Shown here piece after piece: positions 8,314 through 15,617 of a DNA stretch of 17,752 nt; the first letter of the stretch is position 1, and each line of letters opens with the position of its first letter. The stretch covers positions 139,909 to 157,660 of the forward strand of contig AQYM01000032.1 in NCBI GenBank assembly GCA_000380705.1, read 5' to 3'. The translations under genes and the position numbers were made by a program. The DNA comes from Crenarchaeota archaeon SCGC AAA471-B05. Lineage in GTDB: Archaea > Thermoproteota > Thermoprotei > Gearchaeales > Gearchaeaceae. The notes under the pieces are model-generated. The model ran no database searches, had not been told where the DNA came from, and worked only from the letters and a program-made list of their open reading frames with translations.

Positions 8314-8864
8314 TCTTTCATTAAGTATCCTGAAAAGGCTAAACCCCATATTAAAAATGGATATACTATCATTCTTTCAATTCCTCCAATCCCCAATCCT
8401 AAATCTATCCTTAATATAAATAGAACTAAAGAAATTAAAGATAATAGACCTAAGATGGGAGACAAAAATCTTAAATAGGATTTAGTAGCAGTACATCCTA
8501 TTATAGCTGCAATACTTCCAAAAAGAAAGGCTATAAGGGAAAATAATGAATGGAGAATTCCCATTTCTTCCGGGAAAACACCCACACCTATCCCTCCTAT
8601 TCCTGCAATTATTAAAATAATCGAAAAAACTTTCCTTATATTTATATAGAGGATATAACCTGATAATGCTGCTAGAATTCCTAAAAGAATCACAGAACTG
8701 TTAAATATAATAAAAGTATTTGCTTTTAGCGATCCTAAATCGCTTATGAAATTTTTTGCTACGCTATAATTGGGATAAATAAATTCACTTGTTTTCATTA
8801 GTAAAATAAACTGTAAAATACCTATAAATAGTAAAAATCCAGCAAATTTTATAGTTTTAATCAT
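8310..8864 (-). CDS. DUF998 family multi-spanning membrane protein
   Basis: A 184-residue protein with about six hydrophobic segments. The YSVAKNFISDLGSL segment after the first helix and IGVGVFPEEMGILHSLFSLIAFLFG in the middle (residues given here in part: FPEE followed by LHSLFS) match the DUF998 pattern, in which a conserved SDLG and an FP...H motif lie between helices. The function is unknown; an integral membrane location is clear. The TATA-like tttaaaata at 8886-8894 lies 26 nt before the ATG. Its stop overlaps the arfC start by 4 nt, so the two form an operon. Whether that signals a flavin-related role or only convenience cannot be told. Confidence 0.75.
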   Translation of the reverse strand: MIKTIKFAGFLLFIGILQFILLMKTSEFIYPNYSVAKNFISDLGSLKANTFIIFNSSVILLGILAALSGYILYINIRKVFSIILIIAGIGGIGVGVFPEEMGILHSLFSLIAFLFGSIAAIIGCTATKSYLRFLSPILGLLSLISLVLFILRIDLGLGIGGIERMIVYPFLIWGLAFSGYLMKE

Positions 8865-8885
8865 ATAATTAAAAAGATTTGTAAA

Positions 8886-8894
8886 TATTTTAAA
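8886..8894 (-). promoter_or_regulatory. TATA-like box of the DUF998-arfC operon
   Basis: The minus strand reads tttaaaata, centred 26 nt before the ATG at 8864, which implies a leaderless transcript. Confidence 0.5.
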
Positions 8895-8896
8895 TT

Positions 8897-9181
8897 TTGT
8901 TCAATCCTAAATTCAGTGATTCGGTTTTGCCTTAAAAATGCCTGACTTCCTACAGCTACAAATGGGGAGAATTCCTCAACCTATTAGTGGCTATATATCT
9001 TATATGAAAACATTCAAGAGACTCAGAGAACCTTTCCATTTAAAGCTTCATATGTTACTGTAGATTGCGATACTGTTTCTTTCGAGTGAGCAATCTTCAT
9101 AATAACACTAGTTCTGATTACTGTTTATTCAAAGAAATTTTTTAAATATAAATTTTCCGCTCTGAAGTGTGAAGCTTTGGT
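8897..9181. other. spacer of less AT-rich composition with relic-like reading frames
   Basis: No intact gene is seen. The segment has visibly more G and C than the surrounding spacers (for example 8990-9060) and on the minus strand gives protein-like pieces. One is IAHSKETVSQSTVTYEALNG within a 25-codon ORF at 9023-9100. After several stops comes EEFSPFVAVGSQAFLRQNR, continuing as ITEFRIEQNLKY into the DUF998 promoter. The pieces lie in different frames separated by stops. They could be the remains of an inserted gene such as a transposase, but I do not recognise the family. Confidence 0.3.
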
Positions 9182-10159
9182 TTATTGTAATAAACTTTCA
9201 GTTTTAAAAAACTCTTTATAGGATTTTATTCCTTTTTTATAAGCTTCTCTTTCAAAATCTAGTTCTGTAAATAAATTAAATTTTTCATGAAGTATTTCAT
9301 TGGCTTCATCTAAACTTTTAACATCTACTATAGCCTTTGCTAAAGGAGAAATCTCGTAAGCTTTAATCAAGTCCAAATAGTAAGTGACTGTAGCCTCAAT
9401 CGTAACTTCAGCATCCCTTGTTCCTTCTCTTATTTTAACTATTCCTCTGTATCCTTTAGCTGCTTCTATCGGTAACTTGCTTGCCTCGCTATACATTTGC
9501 TTACTTAGTTTTTCCATGATTTCCAATGATTCTTTAAAAATACCTATAGCTCCCATATACCCTCCTTCTTTTGCTACATCTGATAATCTGTTTTCCACTT
9601 CTTCTTTTCTAAGTTCTCCATCACATGCTATTCCAAATATTCCCAATATTGAATTCTCTATTTTAGATAAACTTGCAAGCATAAAGGCGTCAGCCAGTGG
9701 AGATCTAAGATTCTTCTCCTGTCCAGTAGCTAATACATCGCCCCCAACATCTATTCCAAACAATAAATCTATATCCAATTTATTCATTGCTTCCTTAATT
9801 CCCTTAGCCGTTTCTGAAGGATTTTTACTCATATCTACTAACACGACTTTTTGAGACAAAATTTTTGAAATATAAGAAGCTTGAGGAATAGGTCCGTGTT
9901 TCATTCTAACTTTTTCATCTGCTAAGCAAACAGAATTTGAGATTATTTCTACATTTTCAATTTCTTCAAGAGATCTAGGTCCAGGTTTTGGATCAATTAT
10001 TATTCTTTCCCAAATTATTGAGCCTATAATTGTTTCTAAACCAAATTTTCTAAGGAAAATCATAGTGGGAATAGTCCCAAGAATATCTCCAGCTCCGCCT
10101 ATTCCGATAATTAATGCTTTTTTAGCTTTTTCTATTTCGTTGATCAAAGATCTGATCAT
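9182..10159 (-). CDS. DUF1152 domain-containing protein
   Basis: A 325-residue soluble protein covering the whole DUF1152 length. Near the N-terminus, ALIIGIGGAGDILGTIP (15-31) forms a glycine-rich loop like a Rossmann-type nucleotide or phosphate site. Next come WERIIIDPKPGPRSLEEIEN (50-69), GIDVGGDVLATGQE (135-148) and RSPLADAFML (152-161), all typical of the family as I recall it. The function is not established; the glycine-rich loop and the conserved DVGGD and RSPLAD motifs suggest a nucleotide- or coenzyme-binding enzyme. It stands alone, separated by spacers of about 265-320 nt on both sides. Only a weak TATA candidate is visible before the ATG at 10159. The opposite strand carries a 156-codon open frame that is a by-product of codon use here. 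Confidence 0.8.
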   Translation of the reverse strand: MIRSLINEIEKAKKALIIGIGGAGDILGTIPTMIFLRKFGLETIIGSIIWERIIIDPKPGPRSLEEIENVEIISNSVCLADEKVRMKHGPIPQASYISKILSQKVVLVDMSKNPSETAKGIKEAMNKLDIDLLFGIDVGGDVLATGQEKNLRSPLADAFMLASLSKIENSILGIFGIACDGELRKEEVENRLSDVAKEGGYMGAIGIFKESLEIMEKLSKQMYSEASKLPIEAAKGYRGIVKIREGTRDAEVTIEATVTYYLDLIKAYEISPLAKAIVDVKSLDEANEILHEKFNLFTELDFEREAYKKGIKSYKEFFKTESLLQ

Positions 10160-10424
10160 ATTTTATAATTCTTATCTCGAAAATTTTTGCGTAACTATTA
10201 AGAAATTTTTTGTTTTCTCCCGCTCTAAAAGACGAAATTCAAATTCATTAAACTTTATATAAATTTCAATTACATTAACGTTATAGAAAAAAGAAAAACC
10301 TACAGTTGCATTTATAAAAATTATTTCATTAAGAAGGTTGATACATAGAAACTTCCTTAGCTTTCCATACCAAAGCTAGTATTTCTCCAATAAGACTTGT
10401 ATATTTGGGTTTCCTTATATAAAT
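10160..10424. other. spacer between the VIT1-fusion gene and the DUF1152 gene
   Basis: It holds the upstream region of the DUF1152 gene and, at its right end, a short coding relic at 10329-10416. Nothing else is recognised. Confidence 0.3.
10329..10416 (-). pseudogene. possible C-terminal relic of an unidentified gene
   Basis: On the minus strand, immediately after the stop of the ferritin-VIT1 gene, a frame reads YTSLIGEILALVWKAKEVSM followed by YQPS and a stop. The composition (helix-like, with W and several charged residues) is more protein-like than the AT-rich spacer around it. There is no start codon and no recognised family; it may be the tail of a lost gene or chance. Confidence 0.22.
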
Positions 10425-11300
10425 TTAGCCGAAAAATTTTGGTATTCCAAATAAGTTTCCTAGGAGCTCTCCAAATATAAAGGATATTGTAGCTGTTACT
10501 AATATTAATACTGAACTTGTTAAAAATTCTTTATAGAAATTTCTTTCAAATATTATGGAAGAATAAAAATTAAAAAATCCTATTAATGTTATTGCTACAG
10601 CAAGAGAGGAGAAAAAAGCAAAAAACATATTATGAGTTAGGAAATAAGGTATTGCCAATACAACAGCTGTTAAGATATAAAAAACTCCTGTATATATTGC
10701 GGATATTTTTGGATTTAATGATTCGCTTTGTTTTGATTGCAAATAAGCAGCCGAAGCCATAGCTATAGATGCAGAGACCCCAACAACTAATCCTGCTATT
10801 CCAGCTATTATCGTTGAAGTTGTAACTCCTAAAAATCCTGCATGAACACCTGTTATCTCTATTATTGCATCAGCCATTCCTAGAACGATAAACCCTAAGT
10901 ATTTTGTAGTATTATCTTTAATTTGGTTTATCCAAAAGTTTTCATGTTCTATTTCATCTTTTATTATTGATTCAAGCTTAATTTTAGCTTCACCGTCAAA
11001 TTGGTTCAATATTCTTTTATATTCTTCTATAACCCTTTTTTCATTTCTTTCCATAAGTTTGATTGTAAAAATCAAACCAAAGATATATTTGAATAAAATT
11101 ATCAGTGAAATCTTTAATTTATCTAAACTACCCCTTTCTCTCTTCTTTATCATACTTTTCCAAAAAAGGAAGTGTTCATATTCAAGCTTAGCAAATTTTT
11201 CCAGTATCGCCTTTCTTTCCTTATTTCTTTCCAATTTTGCGAGATAAGAATAAACCTTATAATCTATATACTCATCTCTATAATATTTTTCAAAATCCAT
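10425..11300 (-). CDS. ferritin-like/rubrerythrin domain fused to a VIT1/CCC1-type iron transporter domain (MbfA-like)
   Basis: A 291-residue protein with two parts. Residues 1-125 form a ferritin-like four-helix domain with the rubrerythrin-type ligand pattern: Glu10, Glu40-x-x-His43, Glu84, Glu93, and Glu116-x-x-His119. A hydrophobic stretch lies near 64-80 within this part. Residues 133-291 form a VIT1-type membrane domain with about five helices, opening LGFIVLGMADAIIEITGVHA, with Asp144 and Glu148 in the positions of the family's conserved acidic residues. Related proteins (MbfA, 'erythrin-vacuolar iron transport' family) oxidise or sense Fe2+ and export it across the membrane. The expected role is protection from excess iron or manganese. 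It is a single-gene unit with its own TATA box (11322-11330) 26 nt before the ATG. Neighbouring genes also handle divalent metals. Confidence 0.82.
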   Translation of the reverse strand: MDFEKYYRDEYIDYKVYSYLAKLERNKERKAILEKFAKLEYEHFLFWKSMIKKRERGSLDKLKISLIILFKYIFGLIFTIKLMERNEKRVIEEYKRILNQFDGEAKIKLESIIKDEIEHENFWINQIKDNTTKYLGFIVLGMADAIIEITGVHAGFLGVTTSTIIAGIAGLVVGVSASIAMASAAYLQSKQSESLNPKISAIYTGVFYILTAVVLAIPYFLTHNMFFAFFSSLAVAITLIGFFNFYSSIIFERNFYKEFLTSSVLILVTATISFIFGELLGNLFGIPKFFG

Positions 11301-11575
11301 TACAGAATATTAAACAAAATAGTTTAAAAGATTATCTTTTAAAACTTATTAACCAAAATTTATCTTCAAAGTAAAGTCGAGCTTAGCCATTAGGCCGGGG
11401 TGAAAAGTTTATAGTTTTAAATTTTTATAAAAACAATCGATAACAGATTAAATTTAAATGAATTTCTCTCAGGCAATAAGTTATCCATAAATTAAAGAAT
11501 AACCATGAATTTATTACGTAATTGCGAACTATTCTAAGGTAACACTTGCTAGTTTATAGAGAAAGCAAAAATAAA
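11301..11575. other. spacer with the ferritin-VIT1 promoter and a GC-rich patch
   Basis: The minus-strand TATA-like cttttaaact (11321-11330) is centred 26 nt before the ATG at 11300. At 11375-11402 lies an abrupt GC-rich patch that contains gccattaggccgggg. In an AT-rich thermophile such patches often mark structured RNA or its remains. It contains the small inverted repeat gcc-atta-ggc. No complete tRNA or other known RNA fold could be drawn. In the + strand it also reads KVKSSLAIRPG then a stop. Confidence 0.35.
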
Positions 11576-12676
11576 TTAAGTTCTAAAAAATACTAAAAAG
11601 GTTACTATAACTAAGGCAGGGCCTAGGAGATCTCCTGAAGTTGTGACAATTGGCAAGGTTACGTTATCTGGATCAAGACCTTTTTTAAAAGTCGTTAATG
11701 AAACATAATAAGTAATTAATGTTATGAGTAAAACTGAAAAAATTGATGAAATTAAAATAATAAAAAGTTCTCTTAAACCTGCAAAAAATGAACTAAAAAT
11801 TAAACCTGCAAAAAAAGCTAAATAGGCACTTTTAATATAAGAAATGTTTGATAAAAGTTTAAAGGATAAACCTAAATGAAAAGATATTGAAAGTCTTGAA
11901 GCTAAAATTCCACCAATACCCCCCAATAAAGCATTGTATGCTGGAGAAGCGATCAATATATTTTGGATTTCAGTAAAATTAATTACCCTTGCGTAAAACA
12001 TTCCTCCCAATCCGCTAAACCAAGTAGTTATGGAAATTGTTGGAAGATTTTCTTTTATATATTCTTTTTCTAGGCTCTTTCTTAAAAAAATAACAACTAA
12101 AAATATAAAAATTATAATTAGAAATAATATTTGAAATATTGTTATAAAAATTAAATTAAATGAAACAAAAAGAATAAACGGAGTTATAACATCTGATATA
12201 GCTGCTACATATGGAGCTCCTAAAAACTCTAAACTTTTACCTTTTTTATAATAATAAAATAATATAAAAATCAAAGGAAAAGTTATAATAAAAAAACTTA
12301 AAAAATTTGTTAGAATACTTATTGTTAATATTTCTAAGAAAGAAATATGAGCTTTAAAATAAATAATTTGGAAAATATAAGCTATTATTGCTACTATACA
12401 CGAAGCAATCGTTCCTATAAAAAAAGAAGTTTGTATGTTTTTTCTTAAATTTTTTTCTTTAAAAGAAGGTTTTATTATACCTAATGTTAATAGCTTGATT
12501 ATTCTTAGTATTAATACACCATAAACTGCTCCTCTTAAATTCATTAAAGCAGGAATTAAAAAAAGGATTATTGGGAATTCTAAAACAGTTTCTAAATTAA
12601 AAATTATTATTGAACCTGCAATTAACTCAATTAAAGCTAAAAAGAATAAGCTTAATTTTTCATGTGGAAATTTCAT
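11576..12676 (-). CDS. MgtE/SLC41-like divalent cation transporter, two tandem membrane domains
   Basis: A 366-residue, almost wholly hydrophobic protein with about ten helices in two homologous halves. The first half carries LIPALMNLRGAVYG (40-53) and a degenerate GAPYVAAISDVITP (153-166, Asp162). The second carries SPAYNALLGGIGGILASRLS (244-263) and the well-kept GLDPDNVTLPIVTTSGDLLG (333-352). These correspond to the MgtE pore segments in which the second-half aspartates bind Mg2+. The cytoplasmic N-domain and CBS domains of bacterial MgtE are absent, as in the archaeal/SLC41 type. The likely job is Mg2+ or other divalent cation transport at the cell membrane. It is divergently transcribed from the PhoU-TrkA_C gene across 68 nt. 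The start at 12676 has a TATA-like aatttaag about 24 nt upstream and an aaggatt motif that may act as a weak Shine-Dalgarno. Confidence 0.85.
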   Translation of the reverse strand: MKFPHEKLSLFFLALIELIAGSIIIFNLETVLEFPIILFLIPALMNLRGAVYGVLILRIIKLLTLGIIKPSFKEKNLRKNIQTSFFIGTIASCIVAIIAYIFQIIYFKAHISFLEILTISILTNFLSFFIITFPLIFILFYYYKKGKSLEFLGAPYVAAISDVITPFILFVSFNLIFITIFQILFLIIIFIFLVVIFLRKSLEKEYIKENLPTISITTWFSGLGGMFYARVINFTEIQNILIASPAYNALLGGIGGILASRLSISFHLGLSFKLLSNISYIKSAYLAFFAGLIFSSFFAGLRELFIILISSIFSVLLITLITYYVSLTTFKKGLDPDNVTLPIVTTSGDLLGPALVIVTFLVFFRT

Positions 12677-12744
12677 AATAATCCTTCTTATTTTTTCTTA
12701 AATTCTTTAACTTTAAATTTCAGTTATTTTGAATTTATTTTGTT
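12677..12744. promoter_or_regulatory. divergent promoter region between the MgtE-like and PhoU-TrkA_C genes
   Basis: These 68 nt must serve both genes. For the minus gene, aatttaag at 12697-12704 is centred about 24 nt before its ATG. For the plus gene, ctttaaattt at 12711-12720 is centred about 29 nt before its ATG. The two boxes lie only a few bases apart, so a single bound regulator could control both directions. Confidence 0.45.
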
Positions 12745-13932
12745 ATGCCCATAGATTACTCAATTCATAAGATCTTTCATTATAAAGCCTTAGATATTAA
12801 ATATAAACCTATATCTTTGCTAGAGCTTTTTACAAAGGTTAGAAAAGTATCTGATATGCTTGTCGATGTCGCGTTTTTTGTTTATTTAACTAAAGATAAG
12901 GAAGCTACAAATCATTTAATTGAGTTAACAAAACTAGCTGAAACCTTAATAACACAAGCAAACATTCATACCGCTTTAATAGTTAGAAATGTTAAGGATG
13001 CAAAAAATGTAATTGGTATTTATCGTTATTCTGCAGCTATGGAAAAAATAATAGATTCGTTATTGGATATTGCTTACATAGGATTAACAGATCATAGTCC
13101 AAAGGAAGATATTGCGCAAGCTCTCCTTTTGCTTAGTGAAGAAGTTATAATAAAAATCAGAGCAAACAAAAATGTTGCGGTAAATGTTTCAGAAATACAT
13201 GAAAAATATCCGTTAGACGTAATTTTGCAAATACATAAAGATAAACCCTTAGTTTATCCCTCAGAAAAAATAAGCGAAAATGACATACTTTATATAAGGG
13301 GTCTAAAGGAGCATATCAATAAATTTTTAGTAGAAAATGGCTATGAAAAATTAACTGAACCTATAATTAATGAAGATGTAAAGCAAGTTTTATTAAAAAT
13401 TATATTTTTAAGGGATGCAATAAAAGTTCTTTTAGATTTATCCCATTATGTTTTGATAACAGGCAATAAGGAAATAGGAGATGAAATAGATGAGATAGAA
13501 ATGTTCATTGATACGTATCATTTAGAATTAATGGAAGAAATAATTAAAAGACCTCCTACTGTTCATAGTATTACTAATTTATCGTTATTAATATTAATAT
13601 CTAAACTTGAAAACATAGCTGATGCAACAGAAGAAATAGCTTTAATTTCTTTAACTGATGAAGAAATAAGAAAAATATTTGGACAAATTTATGAAGCTAT
13701 AGGTGAAAGATGCATCAGCCTAAAAGTCTCTAAGAATGTATCTTTACAAAGTCTCTTGAGTAACATAAGAAAATATGGCAGTTATATTCCAGCTATAAAA
13801 AAAGGTAATGAATGGTTAATACAAACAAAATTTATTGATAGGGAAATAAATTTAAATGAGGGAGACATAATATTGGTAATTTATCCTAAAGAGTTTGAAG
13901 AAGAAGTAAATAGTATTTTAAAAAATTTATAA
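12745..13932 (+). CDS. PhoU / TrkA-C (RCK_C) double-repeat regulatory protein
   Basis: A 395-residue soluble protein built as two repeats. A PhoU-like helical bundle (about 22-115) is followed by a TrkA-C/RCK_C ligand-binding domain (about 132-188, ending ISENDILYIRG). A second PhoU-like bundle (about 210-305, with LENIADATEEIAL) is followed by a second RCK_C domain (about 318-395, ending INLNEGDIILVIYP). The 'GDxIxVxG/P' strand near the end of each RCK_C domain is typical. Such proteins are cytoplasmic and are thought to sense ions or nucleotides and regulate cation transporters. Divergent pairing with an MgtE-like transporter supports a regulatory or subunit role in divalent cation transport (inference). 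It begins a plus-strand run of closely spaced genes that ends with TrpRS. Confidence 0.82.
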   Translation: MPIDYSIHKIFHYKALDIKYKPISLLELFTKVRKVSDMLVDVAFFVYLTKDKEATNHLIELTKLAETLITQANIHTALIVRNVKDAKNVIGIYRYSAAMEKIIDSLLDIAYIGLTDHSPKEDIAQALLLLSEEVIIKIRANKNVAVNVSEIHEKYPLDVILQIHKDKPLVYPSEKISENDILYIRGLKEHINKFLVENGYEKLTEPIINEDVKQVLLKIIFLRDAIKVLLDLSHYVLITGNKEIGDEIDEIEMFIDTYHLELMEEIIKRPPTVHSITNLSLLILISKLENIADATEEIALISLTDEEIRKIFGQIYEAIGERCISLKVSKNVSLQSLLSNIRKYGSYIPAIKKGNEWLIQTKFIDREINLNEGDIILVIYPKEFEEEVNSILKNL

Positions 13933-13954
13933 ATATACCGAAGAATAAGGAATT

Positions 13955-14131
13955 ATGAGCAAAAAATCAAGCGAAATAATTAATGGAATATCTTTGGGAG
14001 AAATAATCAAAGATCTATATTCCATTTATGCAGATGAATGGTTAGCTTATTTCCAATACTGGGTTTTTGCTCAATCAATGAAGGGTGTAGAGAATTTCAT
14101 GAAGAAAATTGAAAGTTATACAATATGCTGA
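13955..14131 (+). CDS. truncated ferritin-like (Dps/bacterioferritin-type) N-terminus, 58 residues
   Basis: A short ORF from ATG 13955 to a TGA at 14129-14131. Its middle reads LYSIYADEWLAYFQYWVFAQ then SMKG, a close match to the first helix of archaeal Dps-like ferritin-like proteins (xxxADEWLAYYQYWxGAxxxxG), including the metal-ligand Glu28. A full protein would run another 100 or more residues with the ExxH helix. Here it ends after ENFMKKIESYTIC and the remaining helices are not found in any frame downstream, where another gene begins. The ORF is intact, begins 22 nt after the PhoU-TrkA_C gene, and overlaps the next start by 7 nt, so it may still be translated and couple translation to the next gene. 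Either it is the stump left by a deletion or it has become a small protein. Confidence 0.55.
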   Translation: MSKKSSEIINGISLGEIIKDLYSIYADEWLAYFQYWVFAQSMKGVENFMKKIESYTIC

Positions 14132-14784
14132 CAATTGAAGAAATACTTTATGCTTTAATTTTACTTAGCTGGGTTAATATAGTTGTGCTTTATATAACAA
14201 AGAAGCTATATATTTTTATGAGGAATAAAGGTTATAACCATCATGTTGCTGTTTATTTTAACAGAAAGATTATTCATGTTCTTGCTGGAGGTCTTGTAGC
14301 AGTTTTGGTTCCTTTTTTGTTTAAATCCTTTATTTTACCTTTATCTTTGGGTATTCTTTTTGCAGTTGTTACTTATATTCCGCATAAAACTGGTAAATTA
14401 ATGTATTGGTTTCAAGATCCAGAAAATTATTACGAAGTAAATTTTTGCATTGTTTGGGCTTTGATCATTACATTAGGTTGGATAATATTTGGGAGACCTG
14501 AAATAGCTATAATTCCAGTTTTATTCATGGCTTTTGGAGATGCTGCAACAGGTTTTGTTAGAAATCTAATGTTTAAAAGAAGAACAAAATCCTGGTGGGG
14601 TAACTTAGCAATGGCTGCTGTAAGCATTCCGATAGGAAGTTTAATAGGAATCGCCGGTATAGTTGCAGCTATATTTGCAAGTTTTATAGAACATTATGAA
14701 TTCAAATATATCGATGATAATATAACTGTACCTTTGGTTTCTTTTATAATAATATACGTTTTTATGCATATTAGACTTTTATAA
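14125..14784 (+). CDS. dolichol kinase / phosphatidate cytidylyltransferase-like membrane protein
   Basis: A 219-residue protein with about six to seven membrane segments. The signature RKIIHVLAGG (47-56) matches the 'RKxxH' element of the polyprenol/dolichol/phytol kinase family. The later AFGDAATGFVRN (136-147) with KRRTKSWWGNLAM resembles the CTP-binding 'GD...G...GR...K...G' region, and EHYEFKYIDDNITVPL near the C-terminus is the usual family ending (the D-D-N-x-x-x-P pattern). In archaea such proteins probably phosphorylate polyprenols or other isoprenoid alcohols with CTP, for lipid-carrier recycling in glycosylation. The exact substrate is unknown. The ATG at 14125 lies inside the end of the ferritin-like ORF (ATGCTGA overlap), which suggests coupling. 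It is followed after 23 nt by the IMPase-family gene. Confidence 0.75.
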   Translation: MLTIEEILYALILLSWVNIVVLYITKKLYIFMRNKGYNHHVAVYFNRKIIHVLAGGLVAVLVPFLFKSFILPLSLGILFAVVTYIPHKTGKLMYWFQDPENYYEVNFCIVWALIITLGWIIFGRPEIAIIPVLFMAFGDAATGFVRNLMFKRRTKSWWGNLAMAAVSIPIGSLIGIAGIVAAIFASFIEHYEFKYIDDNITVPLVSFIIIYVFMHIRLL

Positions 14785-14807
14785 TTACACATTTCTTTTT
14801 ATAATAA

Positions 14808-15617
14808 ATGTATGAAATAGAACTGTTGAAAAATACTTTATTAAACGCTAAAAAGTCCTTCGAAGAAGTCAAAAACAAATTGGAATATAAAGAGAAGATA
14901 GTAAAAGGTTATGGTGGAGATATTTCAAGATACTTTGATCTTTATGTAGAAAACGCAATTATAGAAAATTTAAAAGGACATGTCTCGAAAATAATAACAG
15001 AAGAAAGGGGAATAATCGAAATAAATAAAGGAGAAATTTTAGCTTTAGTTGATCCTGTTGATGGAAGTACAAATGTCTCAAAGGATTTGCCCTTTTGCGC
15101 AACTTCAATAGCATTATTTAAAGGAGAGAAATTTACGGATATTTTCGTTTCAGGAATTATAGATTTAATACGAGGAGATGTTTTTATATGTGATGGTAAA
15201 AATGTTTTCTTAAACAACAGTAAAGTAAAGCCTTCTACTACGGTAGATTTAAACGAAGCAGTTATAAGCATGGATTTGAAGGTGACCAAGATAGATGATA
15301 AAACTTCCAAGGTTATTCCTCAAATATTAAAAGAAGTTAGATATATTAGATTTTTTGGTGCTATTGCATTGGAAATAGCATATGTTAGTTGCGGAATTTT
15401 AGATGCTTTTATTATTCCTTTTCCTAGAGTAAGGCTTTTGGATATAGCCGCTGGTTTATTTATGGTAAAAACTGCAGGAGGGTTTATTAAATTTCTTAAC
15501 GAAGATATGGAAAAAATCAATATTTTTGAAAATAAAAGGTATGCAGTGGTTGCTTCAAATAACGAATATCTTGCCAATAAAATAATAAAAATTATTGAGG
15601 ATGGCGGAAGAATTTAA
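14808..15617 (+). CDS. inositol monophosphatase / fructose-1,6-bisphosphatase family phosphatase
   Basis: A 269-residue protein with the complete metal-site set of the IMPase superfamily: Glu65/Glu66 in ITEERG, Asp82 and Asp85 in LVDPVDGSTN, and Asp212 in LLDIAAG, with FGAIALEIAYVSCGILDAF before it. Archaeal members usually hydrolyse both inositol-1-phosphate and fructose-1,6-bisphosphate in a Mg2+-dependent reaction, serving inositol lipid/solute synthesis or gluconeogenesis. The usual Trp of the WDxAAG motif is Leu here (LLDIAAG), which is common in archaea. The gene starts 23 nt after the dolichol-kinase-like gene and overlaps TrpRS by 17 nt, so all three are probably one transcript. Which phosphate ester is the true substrate cannot be read from the sequence. 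Confidence 0.85.
   Translation: MYEIELLKNTLLNAKKSFEEVKNKLEYKEKIVKGYGGDISRYFDLYVENAIIENLKGHVSKIITEERGIIEINKGEILALVDPVDGSTNVSKDLPFCATSIALFKGEKFTDIFVSGIIDLIRGDVFICDGKNVFLNNSKVKPSTTVDLNEAVISMDLKVTKIDDKTSKVIPQILKEVRYIRFFGAIALEIAYVSCGILDAFIIPFPRVRLLDIAAGLFMVKTAGGFIKFLNEDMEKINIFENKRYAVVASNNEYLANKIIKIIEDGGRI

Noticed and set aside
8314..8349. Upstream ATG at 8349 as the arfC start
   Set aside because: Family similarity begins at the ATG at 8313, which also forms an ATGA overlap with the upstream gene; the extra 12 residues lie over the DUF998 coding end.
9077..9118. Possible C/D box small RNA (gtgagc ... ctga)
   Set aside because: The C box departs from the consensus and the internal boxes are missing.
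9384..9854. 156-codon open frame on the plus strand inside the DUF1152 gene
   Set aside because: It lies antisense to a clear family protein; its Ser/Pro/Ile-rich composition is the mirror image of that gene's codons.
14942..15310. 122-codon minus-strand frame within the IMPase-family gene
   Set aside because: It is antisense to a gene with a full catalytic motif set and shows no domain pattern.
15595..15600. TTG at 15595 as the TrpRS start
   Set aside because: The ATG two codons later is a stronger start and fits where archaeal TrpRS similarity begins.
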